From Polyangia bacterium (GTDB lineage Bacteria; Myxococcota_A; Polyangia; Polyangiales; Sandaracinaceae), in contig JAUHXR010000040.1 of assembly GCA_030426845.1 (NCBI GenBank), positions 1-41,940 of the forward strand: DNA of 41,940 bases. The letters run 5' to 3'. Position 1 is the stretch's first letter. The number at the start of each line of letters is the position of its first letter. The notes under the pieces were generated by a model. That model was given only the letters and a program-made list of their open reading frames with translations. It made no database searches and was not told the DNA's origin. Made by a program: the position numbers and the translations under genes. Positions 1-8,579 of this stretch are shown here, piece after piece.

Positions 1-1217
1 CCGAGAGCAGCCTCTACGCGCTGCTCCGCCGCCTCGACCCCGCGCGCCACGCGCCGCTCGCGCTCCTCCCGACCAACGGGCGCCTGTCCGAGCGGCTCGA
101 GCGCCTCGGGGTGCCCCTCGCCTACGCCGCGACCGTGCCGTGGATCGACCAGCGCGGCGCGGGCATCGAGGCGCGCTTCGGCGCCGACCTCGAGTGGCGC
201 GTCGAGGCCTTCGCCGAGCGGCTGCGGCGCGCGGAGGCGCGCGTGGTGATGACGAACTCCGCGGTGATGCTCGAGGGCGCGCTCGCGGCCCACCGCCTCG
301 GGCTGCCCCACGTCTGGCGGATCCACGAGATGCTCTCGCGCCACGACAACCTCGAGCGCGCGCTCCCGCTCGAGCTCTACCCACGGCTCGTGGAGGCGCT
401 CTCCGATCGCGCGCTGCTCGTGAGCGAGGCGGTCCGCGAAGACCTCGCCGCGGCCGACGCGGGCGCGCTCGAGGTGGTGCCGAACGGCCTGCCCCCCTTC
501 GAGCCCTCGGCGGTGTCGCGGCGCGCGCGCATCGGCGTCGACCCGAGCGCTCCGCTCATCGTCTTCGTCGGGACGCTCTCCGAGGCCAAGGGGGTGCCCC
601 TGCTCGCGCCGATCCTCAAGCGCGTGCGCGAGACGGTGCCAGACGCGCGGTGCGCGCTGGTCGGCCGGGACGTCGGGGGAGAGGCGCCGCTGCGGCGCGC
701 GATCCGCCGGCTCGGCCTCGGGCAGGCGTTCTCGTTCCTCGGCTTCCGCGACGACGCGATGGAGATCATCGCGCTGGCCGACGCGCTCGTGCTGCCCTCG
801 CGCGTCGACTCGCTGCCCTGCGTGGTGATGGAGGCGATGGCCGCGGGCGTGCCCCCGGTCGCGACGCGCAGCGGCGGGGCGGCCGAGCTGATCGTGGACG
901 GCGAGACCGGCTACCTCGCCGCGATCGGCGACGCCGAGGCGATGGGCGACGCGTTGGCTCGATTGCTCGGCGATCGGGCCCACGCGTCGGCCGTCGGCGC
1001 GGCCGCGCGCGACCGGGCGCGCGATGTCTACGGGCTCGATCGCATGGTGCGCGCCTTCGAGGCGACCTTCGATCGCCTCGCGGAGCGCCGCCGCGCCCCG
1101 GACCCGGAGGGCTCAAAGGCGCTCGTCGGGCGACTGGTGGAGGCGAGCGGGCCGAGCGCGTCGGCCACGAGCGTCCGCGCGGTCGAGGCGCTCCTCGCCG
1201 AGCTGCGCCCACGCTGA
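1..1217 (+). CDS. Glycosyltransferase family 4 protein, 5' end cut by the window edge
   Basis: The frame is open from the first bases of the window; residues before the first internal Met (position 111) already read like a GT4 N-terminal Rossmann domain (SLYALLRRLDP, then LPTNGRLSERL), so the true start lies upstream. The C-terminal half has the GT-B donor-binding domain: a VFVGTLSEAKGVPLL strand-loop, then VLPSRVDSLPCVVMEAMAAG and a TRSGGAAELI segment, the family's conserved Glu/Gly region. This family transfers a sugar from a nucleotide-sugar donor at the cytoplasmic face of the membrane. The neighbouring glycosyltransferases suggest surface polysaccharide or O-antigen synthesis; the specific sugar cannot be read from the sequence. 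Confidence 0.88.
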   Translation, partial: ESSLYALLRRLDPARHAPLALLPTNGRLSERLERLGVPLAYAATVPWIDQRGAGIEARFGADLEWRVEAFAERLRRAEARVVMTNSAVMLEGALAAHRLGLPHVWRIHEMLSRHDNLERALPLELYPRLVEALSDRALLVSEAVREDLAAADAGALEVVPNGLPPFEPSAVSRRARIGVDPSAPLIVFVGTLSEAKGVPLLAPILKRVRETVPDARCALVGRDVGGEAPLRRAIRRLGLGQAFSFLGFRDDAMEIIALADALVLPSRVDSLPCVVMEAMAAGVPPVATRSGGAAELIVDGETGYLAAIGDAEAMGDALARLLGDRAHASAVGAAARDRARDVYGLDRMVRAFEATFDRLAERRRAPDPEGSKALVGRLVEASGPSASATSVRAVEALLAELRPR

Positions 1218-1221
1218 CAAG

Positions 1222-1297
1222 ACCGCTTGGTCACATCTACGACGGCCCTCGCTCGCTCAGCGCTTGCGGGCGGCCCGCGCCTCCTCGCAAGGGCGGG
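1222..1297 (+). repeat. Single arm of a dispersed intergenic repeat
   Basis: This spacer sequence, between two converging glycosyltransferase genes, reappears in inverted orientation at about 22,711-22,787. The best core is GACGGCCCTCGCTCG followed by TCAGCGCTT and then CGGGCGGCCCGCGCC. By hand alignment about 65 of 78 positions agree, with one indel. It starts four bases after the stop codon of the upstream gene. No protein is likely here. It may be a transcribed hairpin half, a terminator relic or a REP/MITE-like element. Confidence 0.6.
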
Positions 1298-1308
1298 CAC
1301 CTGGGCCG

Positions 1309-4300
1309 CTACAGATGGGCCACGAAGGCCTCGCGCAGCAGCTCGACGTGACGGCCCACCCGGCGCGTCGAGTCGAGGAGCAAGCGGACCTGCACGGCGG
1401 CGTGGTCGCCGACGCGGTGCCGCAGGGCCTCGTCCGCGAGCAGCCGCTCGAGCACCGTCGCGACCTCGCGCGTCGACCGCATGTCGACCATGAACCCGTG
1501 GACGTCCGGCCCGATCACGTCGCCCACCCCGGGGATCCACGGGCCGACGACCGGGCGGTGGAACGCCATCGCCTCGAGGAGCACCCGCGGGAAGACCTCC
1601 CGCGTGCCGTGCGTCATCAGGACCACGTCCGCGACCAACAGCGCGTCCTCGCGGGCGAGGGTCGGGCCGCTCCCGCGCGCGGGCCGCGCGAGCGCGCCGT
1701 CGAGCTCCAGCACGGACGCGTCGGGCGCCACCTCGCGGATCGCCCGCCGCGTCGCGCCCGCGCCGGCGTCCGGGACGAGCGCGAGGATCGTCTCGCGGGG
1801 CCCGAAGCCGTGGCGGCTCCGGAGCGCCGCGCGCGAGCCGCGGCGGCGGAACGCCTCGAGCCGCGGCACGCTCACCCCGACGGGCAGGACGCGGTAGCGA
1901 TCGCCGTCGTCGAGGGGCCGGTAGCTCTCGATCACGTGCGGGCTCGAGAAGACCACCCGCGTCGCCGCGCTCACCGCCTGCGCGAGGACCTCGAGCCCGG
2001 GCGCGCCCACCCCGAGCTCGGCCGCCGTGACCTCGAACATCTCACGACCGAGGAGGTGGTAGACGCTCGCGACCCCGAGCTGCCGCGCGAGCTCGACCCC
2101 GTGGGCGGCCTGCGCCCCGTGGGCGAGCACGACGTCCGGCGGATCGATCGCCTGGGCGATCCGGCCGACCTCGCGCCGCCAGTCGCTCGGGTCGTCGGCG
2201 AGGTGCGGGCTCGGGCGGCGCAGCACGGTGAGCTCCACGTCCGGGTGCGTCGCGAGCGCGTCCACCAGGTCGTGCAGCTCGGAGGCGGGGTCGCCGTCGT
2301 CGTGGCCCGGCACCATCAGCACGCGGAGGCGCGCCGGCGCGGCCGCGGTGTGCGGCGCCCGGTGCGGATCGATCGCGAGCCTCGGCGACTCCCGGTCGAG
2401 CGCGGGGCTCACGAAGGGATCGACGTAGTCGCCATGCACCTCAACGAAGCGCGCCTTCTCGAGCGGGTTCACGACGATCCCCCGCGAGGCGCTGCCGAGG
2501 TGGCGCAGCTCGGCCTCCGCCGCGTAGATCACGCGCCGCCCGTGGCCGACGGCGCGCAAGCAATAGTCGATGTCGTTGTAGTCGACGCCGAGCTGGGCCT
2601 CGTCGAGCCCACCGAGCTCGCGGTACAGCGCGACCGGGGTCAGCAGGCACGCGCCGGTGACCGCCGAGGCGTCGCGGCTCGCGCGCGACAGGCCGAGGTA
2701 GCCGTCGGAGTCGCCGGGCAGGCCGTGCAGGAGGTGATCGGCGAGCCCGCCGTGGACGCCGATCGTCACCCCGGCGTGCTGGATGGTCCCGTCCGCGTAG
2801 AGCAGCCGCGCCCCGACCACGCCGACGTCGGGCAGCCGCGTCCAGCCGACCATCTGCGCGAGCCACCCCGGCCGCAACGCCTCGCAGTCGTTGTTGAGCA
2901 GCAGCACGAGCGGCGTCTCCACGTGCTCGACGCCGAAGTTCACGAGCCGCGCGAAGTTGAATCCGTCGCGGGGACCGGGCGGCCGCAGGACCCGGAACCT
3001 CGGATCGCGCGCGAGCTCCTCGAGGTAGGCGTGGGTCGCCGGCTCCTGGCTCTCGTCGTCGACGATCAGGACGCGGAGCGAAGCCTCGGGGACGGTGCGC
3101 CGCAGCGCGTCCACGCACGGGCCCAGCAGGTCGACGCGGTCCCGGGTCGGGATGACCATCGTGACCGGCGTCGCCTCGAGCGCGGCGTCGGACCACACGA
3201 TCCGGCGGCCCGTCTCGAGGTCGGCCATCGGCACCGCCCGCGCGTCGTAGCCGCGCCGCGCCAGGGCGTTGGACACGCAGCGCGTGAGCGCCTGACGGTG
3301 AGCGCTCGGCGGCCGCTCGGGGCGCGACCGCTGCGCGATCACGTGCGGGACGTGGCGCACCTGGCCCGGGGGCCGGCGCTCGATCATGCGGAGCCACAGG
3401 TCGTGCGCGTGCGCGCCCTCGAGCTCGTCGTCGTAGCCGCCGACCTCGAGCGCGAGCGCGCGGCGGTGGAACGTGAGGCCGAATCCGTCCACCCCGAGCG
3501 CGAACGTGGGGTTGAAGGGCGTCCGGAACAGGGGCGCGCCAGGACGACCCGCGGCGTCGAGCTCGACCTCGTCGCCGTAGACGAGGTCGAGCTCGGGGTC
3601 GGCGGCGAGCGCGCGCGCGACCCGCAGCAGCGCGTCGGGGGGCAGGCGCAGGTCGGGGTCGAGGGCGGCCAGGTAGGGCGCGTCGGCCGCGCGCAGCAGG
3701 TGATCGATCGCGTCGACCCCCGCGCGGGCCTCCCGCACCACGGTGACGCGCGGGTCGCGCGCGAGCGTCTCGGCGAGGTAGGGGCCGGAGCTCCCGTCGT
3801 CCAGCGCCCAGAGCCGCCACGCGCCGTAGAGCTGCGCCTCGAGCGAGCGGAGCAACGCGTCGACCCGCGCGACGGAGGCGTCGTGGAGGGGAAGCAGCAG
3901 GCCGATCACCGGCGCGCCGGCGGCGTGGAGGGCGCGCGCCTCCCGGGCGAGGCGGGCGCGCTGGCGGGGCGGCTGGGGGCTCAGCCGGTCGAGCCGCTGG
4001 AGCGCCTCGTCCCGGCCGCGGTCGCCCTCGGGATCGCGCTCGGTCGGGCGCTCCGCCGCGGGGACCTCGGGCGTGGGCTCCGCCGACGCGAGGTGCGTGC
4101 GGGCCCAGCCCGGCAGCAGCCGCGTCCAGATCGAACGCGCCTCCGGAACCGGCGCGGCGGGCCGGGTCGGCTCACGCAGCGGGGCGCGTCGGGTGAGCCA
4201 CCGGACGCGAGCGCCGTCGTCCAGCTCCGCCCACATCGCGAGGTCCGCGTGCGCGCCGCTGGTCGGCGCCACGACCTCCCCCACGAAGCCCGCGCGGTCG

Positions 4301-4848
4301 GCCCCGACGATCGCCGGGTAGTGGTACGCCACGTCGACGCGCGCCCGCCCGCACACGAGAAAAGACCGTTGGCCCCCCATCTCGATCCAGACCCGCTCGA
4401 CGCGGTGCCCCTCGGCCCCCACCCAGCCGCGCACCCCGGCTGGCTCGCCCGGCGCCAGCGCGACGCCCGGCGCGGGGAGGTCGAGCGCGCCGAGGAGCCG
4501 TCCGCCGCCGGGCAGCGGGAGGTCCACCGTCACCAGCGCGTCCCGGTGGACCACGCGCCGGCTGGGCAGCTCGACCCGCACCTGGCCGCCCTCCGGCAGG
4601 TGCGCGAACAGATCCACGCGCAGGTGGCGGTGCCCCCGCGGCAGCACGAAGCCGGCCGTGAAGCGCGCGGGCTCGCCGTCCGCGCCGTCGTGGAGCAGGG
4701 GCGCAGGCACCCGCCCGGCGCCGTCGACCCAGAGCTCGACCCGCTCGACCGGCCCGCCCAGCGCGACCTGCCCGTCGGTCGCGAGGAAGCCGCTCTCGGG
4801 GGAGACCTCGGGAATCGGCAACGAGAGCCTGGCGGTCACCCCGCTCAC
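1309..4848 (-). CDS. Multidomain glycosyltransferase (GT2-GT2-GT4), RfbC-like
   Basis: About 1,179 residues. The first ~300 are a beta-rich region of unknown role, followed by two tandem GT-A (GT2) domains and a C-terminal GT-B (GT4) domain. GT2-A spans about 310-530: DDGSS nucleotide-binding motif, DPD metal motif, HDLW near the base position. GT2-B spans about 560-800: DDES, NND and DYNDIDYC. The GT4-like part starts near 840 (LRVLMVPGHDD) and includes VFPRVLLEAMAFHRPVVG. The arrangement resembles the large RfbC-type O-antigen proteins of Myxococcus xanthus (family knowledge). The GTG at 4848 is preferred: the longer frame would start at a GTG (4938) inside the divergent radical SAM gene. 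No strong ribosome site is visible, so the start is uncertain. Likely adds several sugars in one glycan pathway. Confidence 0.85.
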   Translation of the reverse strand: MSGVTARLSLPIPEVSPESGFLATDGQVALGGPVERVELWVDGAGRVPAPLLHDGADGEPARFTAGFVLPRGHRHLRVDLFAHLPEGGQVRVELPSRRVVHRDALVTVDLPLPGGGRLLGALDLPAPGVALAPGEPAGVRGWVGAEGHRVERVWIEMGGQRSFLVCGRARVDVAYHYPAIVGADRAGFVGEVVAPTSGAHADLAMWAELDDGARVRWLTRRAPLREPTRPAAPVPEARSIWTRLLPGWARTHLASAEPTPEVPAAERPTERDPEGDRGRDEALQRLDRLSPQPPRQRARLAREARALHAAGAPVIGLLLPLHDASVARVDALLRSLEAQLYGAWRLWALDDGSSGPYLAETLARDPRVTVVREARAGVDAIDHLLRAADAPYLAALDPDLRLPPDALLRVARALAADPELDLVYGDEVELDAAGRPGAPLFRTPFNPTFALGVDGFGLTFHRRALALEVGGYDDELEGAHAHDLWLRMIERRPPGQVRHVPHVIAQRSRPERPPSAHRQALTRCVSNALARRGYDARAVPMADLETGRRIVWSDAALEATPVTMVIPTRDRVDLLGPCVDALRRTVPEASLRVLIVDDESQEPATHAYLEELARDPRFRVLRPPGPRDGFNFARLVNFGVEHVETPLVLLLNNDCEALRPGWLAQMVGWTRLPDVGVVGARLLYADGTIQHAGVTIGVHGGLADHLLHGLPGDSDGYLGLSRASRDASAVTGACLLTPVALYRELGGLDEAQLGVDYNDIDYCLRAVGHGRRVIYAAEAELRHLGSASRGIVVNPLEKARFVEVHGDYVDPFVSPALDRESPRLAIDPHRAPHTAAAPARLRVLMVPGHDDGDPASELHDLVDALATHPDVELTVLRRPSPHLADDPSDWRREVGRIAQAIDPPDVVLAHGAQAAHGVELARQLGVASVYHLLGREMFEVTAAELGVGAPGLEVLAQAVSAATRVVFSSPHVIESYRPLDDGDRYRVLPVGVSVPRLEAFRRRGSRAALRSRHGFGPRETILALVPDAGAGATRRAIREVAPDASVLELDGALARPARGSGPTLAREDALLVADVVLMTHGTREVFPRVLLEAMAFHRPVVGPWIPGVGDVIGPDVHGFMVDMRSTREVATVLERLLADEALRHRVGDHAAVQVRLLLDSTRRVGRHVELLREAFVAHL

Positions 4849-4920
4849 GCGGCCGCCCCCGCGTCGGCGCTCCGCACTCGGCGCAACCCCGCGGACCCGG
4901 CTCGGTGTAGCCTTCGGGGG

Positions 4921-6000
4921 ATGACCGAGCCCTCGCACCTCCAGTTCGTCGTCATCGAGACGACTCGCCGATGCAACCTACGTTGCATCCACTGCGCGGT
5001 GAGCGAGGAGAACAACGACGGTACCTACGCCTACGAAGACCTGCCATTCGAGAGCTTCGAGAGATTGCTGCCCACGCTCCGCGAGCACAAGCCCGAGGTG
5101 CAGCTGAGCGGTCACGGCGAGACCCTGCTCCACCCGCGGTTCGAGGAGATGCTCGAGCAGACGCTCCTCGCGGGCTGCCGCGTGCGCATCCAGACCAACG
5201 GCACGATGCTCACCCCGCGGGTCATCGACATCCTCGTGCGCCACGGCGCGGAGCTGGTGGTCGTCTCGCTCGACGGGGCGACCGCGGAGACCTTCGAGGG
5301 GATCCGGCGCCGCGCGAAGCTCTCCAAGGTCCTCGACAACCTCGAGGCGCTCGTCGAGGCCAAACGCGAGGCCGGAGTGGACCTGCCCAACCTCTCGATC
5401 GAGTTCGTGGCGATGCGCCGCAACATCGAGGAGCTGCCGCAGGTGCTCGAGATCGCTGCGCGCCTCGGCGCGAGCGAGTTCGCGATCACCGAGCTGCGCG
5501 AGTACCCGCTCACCCCTGGCCAGACCCTCGCGGGCGACCCGGAGATGCAGCGCTGGGCCGACCTCGCGACCGCGTTCGCGGAGGAGCACGGCATCCAGCT
5601 GCACCTGCCGCCGATCGCGGGCCGCGAGGTCGTCGGGGTCGAAGAGCTGACGATCGATCGCAGCTCGCCGGCCTCCTACCGCGGGCTGCGCAAGACGTGC
5701 CGCGAGCCGTGGGAGCGCGCCTTCGTTCAGTACAACGGCGAGGTCTGGCCGTGCTGCTACATCTGCGAGCCCTTCGGTGACCTCACGCGCAAACCGTTCG
5801 ACGAGATCTGGCACAACGCCCGGTTCAGCGCGCTGCGCACCGCGCTCGCGAGCGATCGCCCGCCGGAGACCTGCGTGCGGTGCCCCGAGTACGGCTGGCA
5901 GCCGATCAACGCGTCCGCCGACGCCGGGAGCTGGCTCGTCACGCCCGACGAGGAGCCGCTGCCGCCGAGCGAGGTCGCGGACGGTCCCCCGCCGCGCTGA
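4921..6000 (+). CDS. Radical SAM/SPASM domain protein in the glycan locus
   Basis: 359 residues. The cluster motif C18-x3-C22-x2-C25 (CNLRCIHC) binds the SAM-cleaving 4Fe-4S cluster; GHGE (about 63-66) and SLDG follow as in radical SAM barrels. The C-terminus has a SPASM-like set of cysteines (about C260, CCYIC at 278-282, CVRC at 318-321) that would hold one or two auxiliary Fe-S clusters. SPASM proteins modify peptides, but related enzymes act on sugars or other small molecules. No precursor peptide is visible beside it, and both neighbours are glycan or dioxygenase genes, so a sugar or lipid-linked substrate is possible. The frame is open far upstream, but this ATG fits the domain start. 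TAGCCT ends 7 nt before it, with no Shine-Dalgarno site, suggesting a leaderless transcript. Confidence 0.88.
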   Translation: MTEPSHLQFVVIETTRRCNLRCIHCAVSEENNDGTYAYEDLPFESFERLLPTLREHKPEVQLSGHGETLLHPRFEEMLEQTLLAGCRVRIQTNGTMLTPRVIDILVRHGAELVVVSLDGATAETFEGIRRRAKLSKVLDNLEALVEAKREAGVDLPNLSIEFVAMRRNIEELPQVLEIAARLGASEFAITELREYPLTPGQTLAGDPEMQRWADLATAFAEEHGIQLHLPPIAGREVVGVEELTIDRSSPASYRGLRKTCREPWERAFVQYNGEVWPCCYICEPFGDLTRKPFDEIWHNARFSALRTALASDRPPETCVRCPEYGWQPINASADAGSWLVTPDEEPLPPSEVADGPPPR

Positions 6001-6009
6001 CGGTGCAGG

Positions 6010-7068
6010 TCAGCGCTCGGGCGGCGCGATCGCGCGCTTCTCGTGGCGGCCGTAGATGAGCCAGTGCTCCGCCGCGTCCATCCCGGCTCGCTTCACGTCG
6101 GGGTTGGCCTCGAGGTAGAGGTCCGGGTCGAAGCCCTCGGGGAGATTTGGCACGCGGAGCTGGACCGCCTCGATGAACTCCGGCCGGGGCGCGCGCCCCA
6201 CCAGGGTCGGCGACACCGGCTCATCGGTCCGCACGTCGGTGGGGATGCGCAGGTCGATGCTCCCCTGGAACGGGTCCGAGTTCATCGGCGTGTACCAGAC
6301 GCAGTCGTCGAAGTAGTAGTGGGTCACCATCGACCAGCGGGTGCGCATCGGGTCGCGCTGAGGCTCTCCCCCGTGGAGCAGGTTGGCGGCCCAGATGAGC
6401 GCCTGGCCCTTCTTCGCGTGGAACGTCTGGGGCTCGACGCCGTGCAGCCGCACCATCTCGGCCCACAGCGGGTGAAAGAACTCTTGCGTCGATCCGAAGC
6501 CGAGCTCCGCCGCGTGACGGCCGATGTGCTCGTTGCCGTAGAGCGGCCAGCGGTGGCTCCCCGGGTAGTAGACGAGCGGGCCCGCGTCCTCGTGGATGTC
6601 CTCGAGCGCCACCCACACGCCGCACATGAAGCGCTCCGGCACCGAGCTGAAGTGGACCGCGTCGGAGTGGTAGTGCTGCTGCGTCCCGACGGGGAAGGTC
6701 AGCGTCTGGAACGGGAACGCCGGCCGGCCGTAGAGGGTCGAGAGCAGCTCGAGGAGCCCGGGGTTGGTCGCGATGCGGCGCACGCCCTCGTCGGTGCGCC
6801 ACGCGTCCTGCACGCGCATACCGCCGCCCTCGCCGTGGCCCTGCGAGCGCCACCAGTCCCACGGAAAGCCTGGCTCGAGGCGCGCGCGGATCCCGTCGAC
6901 CACCGCGTCGAAGTCGTCGTCGGGGAAGTCGACGATCGCGAAGCCGTCCTCGTGCAGCGCCCGCGCGACCGCGAGCGTCGCGTCGTCGTAGAGCTCGGGA
7001 GTGAAGAGCTCGTCGAAGAACGGCGACTCGACCAGGGGCACCCCCGGCAGCGGGTGGTCGACGCTCAT
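6010..7068 (-). CDS. Phytanoyl-CoA dioxygenase (PhyH)-like Fe(II)/2-oxoglutarate oxygenase
   Basis: 352 residues. The double-stranded beta-helix iron site is visible as HSD (about 133-135, in QQHYHSDAVHF) with a distal His in NLLHGG (about 230) and an Arg in RTRWSMV that could hold 2-oxoglutarate. Family members hydroxylate lipids, natural products or sugars. The last 40 residues (FDPDLYLEANPDVKRAG, then HWLIYGRHEKR) form a short YL-NPDV-AG-H-GR motif that I recall from glycan-related proteins. The start is firm: GGGAGGTGA sits just upstream, and ATG overlaps the stop of the preceding glycosyltransferase as ATGA, so the two are translationally coupled. Inference: it modifies a glycan or lipid carrier made by this locus. 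Confidence 0.85.
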   Translation of the reverse strand: MSVDHPLPGVPLVESPFFDELFTPELYDDATLAVARALHEDGFAIVDFPDDDFDAVVDGIRARLEPGFPWDWWRSQGHGEGGGMRVQDAWRTDEGVRRIATNPGLLELLSTLYGRPAFPFQTLTFPVGTQQHYHSDAVHFSSVPERFMCGVWVALEDIHEDAGPLVYYPGSHRWPLYGNEHIGRHAAELGFGSTQEFFHPLWAEMVRLHGVEPQTFHAKKGQALIWAANLLHGGEPQRDPMRTRWSMVTHYYFDDCVWYTPMNSDPFQGSIDLRIPTDVRTDEPVSPTLVGRAPRPEFIEAVQLRVPNLPEGFDPDLYLEANPDVKRAGMDAAEHWLIYGRHEKRAIAPPER

Positions 7069-8477
7069 CCCTCACCTCCCGGCGGCTCCGCCATGCGATC
7101 GATCGTGCGCAACGCGCGCTGCCCGAGGCGGCGGGCCGCGAACCGACCGACCGCCGCCACCGCGCCCGCGGCCCCGCCGTTGGCGAGGTGCGCGCGCATC
7201 GTCGCCGCGTGCTGCTGGAGCGGCCCGGGGTGGCGGTCCAGGGTCACCCGCGCCTCGCGCGCCGGCGCCCGCCGCGGCGCCTGCGCCCACGACAGCAGCG
7301 GCGCGAGGCCGACCGCGGGGAGGCGCGCGTCGCGCACGTGGCGCCGCCCGCGCAGGCCCATCGTCAGCGCCTCCTCCGGGTCGTCGACGAGCCGCCGGAT
7401 GGCGTCGCGGAGCGCGATCACCCGGCCGACTGGCGTCCGGTGCGCGGCCCCCGCAGCCTCGAGCTCGGTCGCGATCTCCGTCAGGTCCGTGCACACGACC
7501 GGCAGGCCCGCGGCCATCCACTCGAGGGCCCGGCCGCGACGCGCGCTCAGCCCGAGGTAGCTCGGGCGCTCCACGAAGATCCCCGCGTCGGCCCGCGCGT
7601 AGCGCTCGCGGAGCTCGTCGCGACCGACCCAGCCGGGCAGGTCGACGCGGCTCCGGAACGGCGACTGGTCCGCGCGACGCTGGAGCCGCGCGTAGAGCGC
7701 GTCGGCGCCGTCGTCGGGCCCGCCGAGCGCGCAGAACGTGAGACGCTCGTTCTCGGCGAGGAGCATCTCGACCGCCTCGAAGAGGGCGTCGACGTCGGCC
7801 CACGGGCGGAACGCGCCGCTCCACAGCAGGTAGAACGGATCGCCCGGAGCGCGGAGCCGGCGCTCGATCGCGCGCAGCGAGGCCAGCGCGTCGTCCGCGA
7901 TCACCTCGGGCATCTCCGCGACGAACTCGTAGCCCTCGTTCTCGCCGATCAGCCGGCCGACCATGCCGAGCTGGCCGACGACCGAGGCCCGGTGCGCGGC
8001 CGTGCGCACCGAGAGCCGATCGGCGCGCATGAGGACGGGGACGTGCTTGCGGTACGCCTCGTTGACCCAGAAGTCGCCCCGCCCGCCGGCGGCCCGCGCC
8101 TGCGCGCGCACCATCGGATCTCCGTCGAGGTCGACCCAGAGCGGGAGGTCGCCGACATGGTTGACGAGGATCGCGCTGGCCTCGCCGCTCACGCCCACGA
8201 GCGCGTCGGGGCGGTGGGCCTCGAGGGGCGCGGCGACGACCTCGGGGCGCTCGTGGCACGCGTGCTCCGAGATCGCCCAGATCGCGACGCCGTCACGCTG
8301 GTCTCGCTCCACGTCGGCGTCGAGCGCGTCGCCGGCCACGATGGCGAGGAGCGCGACCGAGTGACCGGCGTCGGCGAGCGCGCGCGCGAACTGCCAGCTC
8401 CTGCGCCCGTGGACCGGGCCGCGCTCCGGAGCCCGCCACGGGAGGGGGCCGCGGCCGCACACGAGGACTCTGCTCAT
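7065..8477 (-). CDS. Glycosyltransferase (GT4-like, GT-B fold)
   Basis: 470 residues. The N-terminus (MSRVLVCGRGPLPW, then HGRRSWQFARALADAGHSV) resembles the acceptor domain of GT-B enzymes. The C-terminal donor domain shows YLLWSGAFRPWADVDALFEA, then GLSARRGRALEWMAAGLPVV near residue 320, where GT4 proteins carry their conserved Glu. The last ~70 residues are Arg/Ala-rich and unassigned. It is first in a two-gene operon whose 4 bp overlap leads into the PhyH-like gene. It diverges from the membrane protein at 8580, with only about 100 bp between them for both promoters. Substrate unknown. Confidence 0.82.
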   Translation of the reverse strand: MSRVLVCGRGPLPWRAPERGPVHGRRSWQFARALADAGHSVALLAIVAGDALDADVERDQRDGVAIWAISEHACHERPEVVAAPLEAHRPDALVGVSGEASAILVNHVGDLPLWVDLDGDPMVRAQARAAGGRGDFWVNEAYRKHVPVLMRADRLSVRTAAHRASVVGQLGMVGRLIGENEGYEFVAEMPEVIADDALASLRAIERRLRAPGDPFYLLWSGAFRPWADVDALFEAVEMLLAENERLTFCALGGPDDGADALYARLQRRADQSPFRSRVDLPGWVGRDELRERYARADAGIFVERPSYLGLSARRGRALEWMAAGLPVVCTDLTEIATELEAAGAAHRTPVGRVIALRDAIRRLVDDPEEALTMGLRGRRHVRDARLPAVGLAPLLSWAQAPRRAPAREARVTLDRHPGPLQQHAATMRAHLANGGAAGAVAAVGRFAARRLGQRALRTIDRMAEPPGGEG

Positions 8478-8579
8478 GACGGCCTACTGTGGATCATCAC
8501 GCCGCCCGATGGCGAGCGTTACCCCGACCGGGCCTCGAACCGCGCGCGGCCCGGCCGCGGTATCGTCGGCGCGCCCCGC

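Noticed and set aside
1024-4920. Very long plus-strand open frame upstream of the radical SAM ATG
   Set aside because: It is antisense to the clear GT2-GT2-GT4 gene, its translation is Arg/Ala/Glu/His-rich with no domain, and long shadow frames are expected at this GC content.
4849-4938. Longer N-terminus (GTG at 4,938) for the triple glycosyltransferase
   Set aside because: It would begin inside the divergent radical SAM gene, and the extra 30 residues are low-complexity Arg/Gly/Pro.
7188-8579. Upstream extension of the membrane protein frame
   Set aside because: It runs antisense through a well-supported glycosyltransferase gene; the first membrane-protein-like residues follow the ATG at 8,580.
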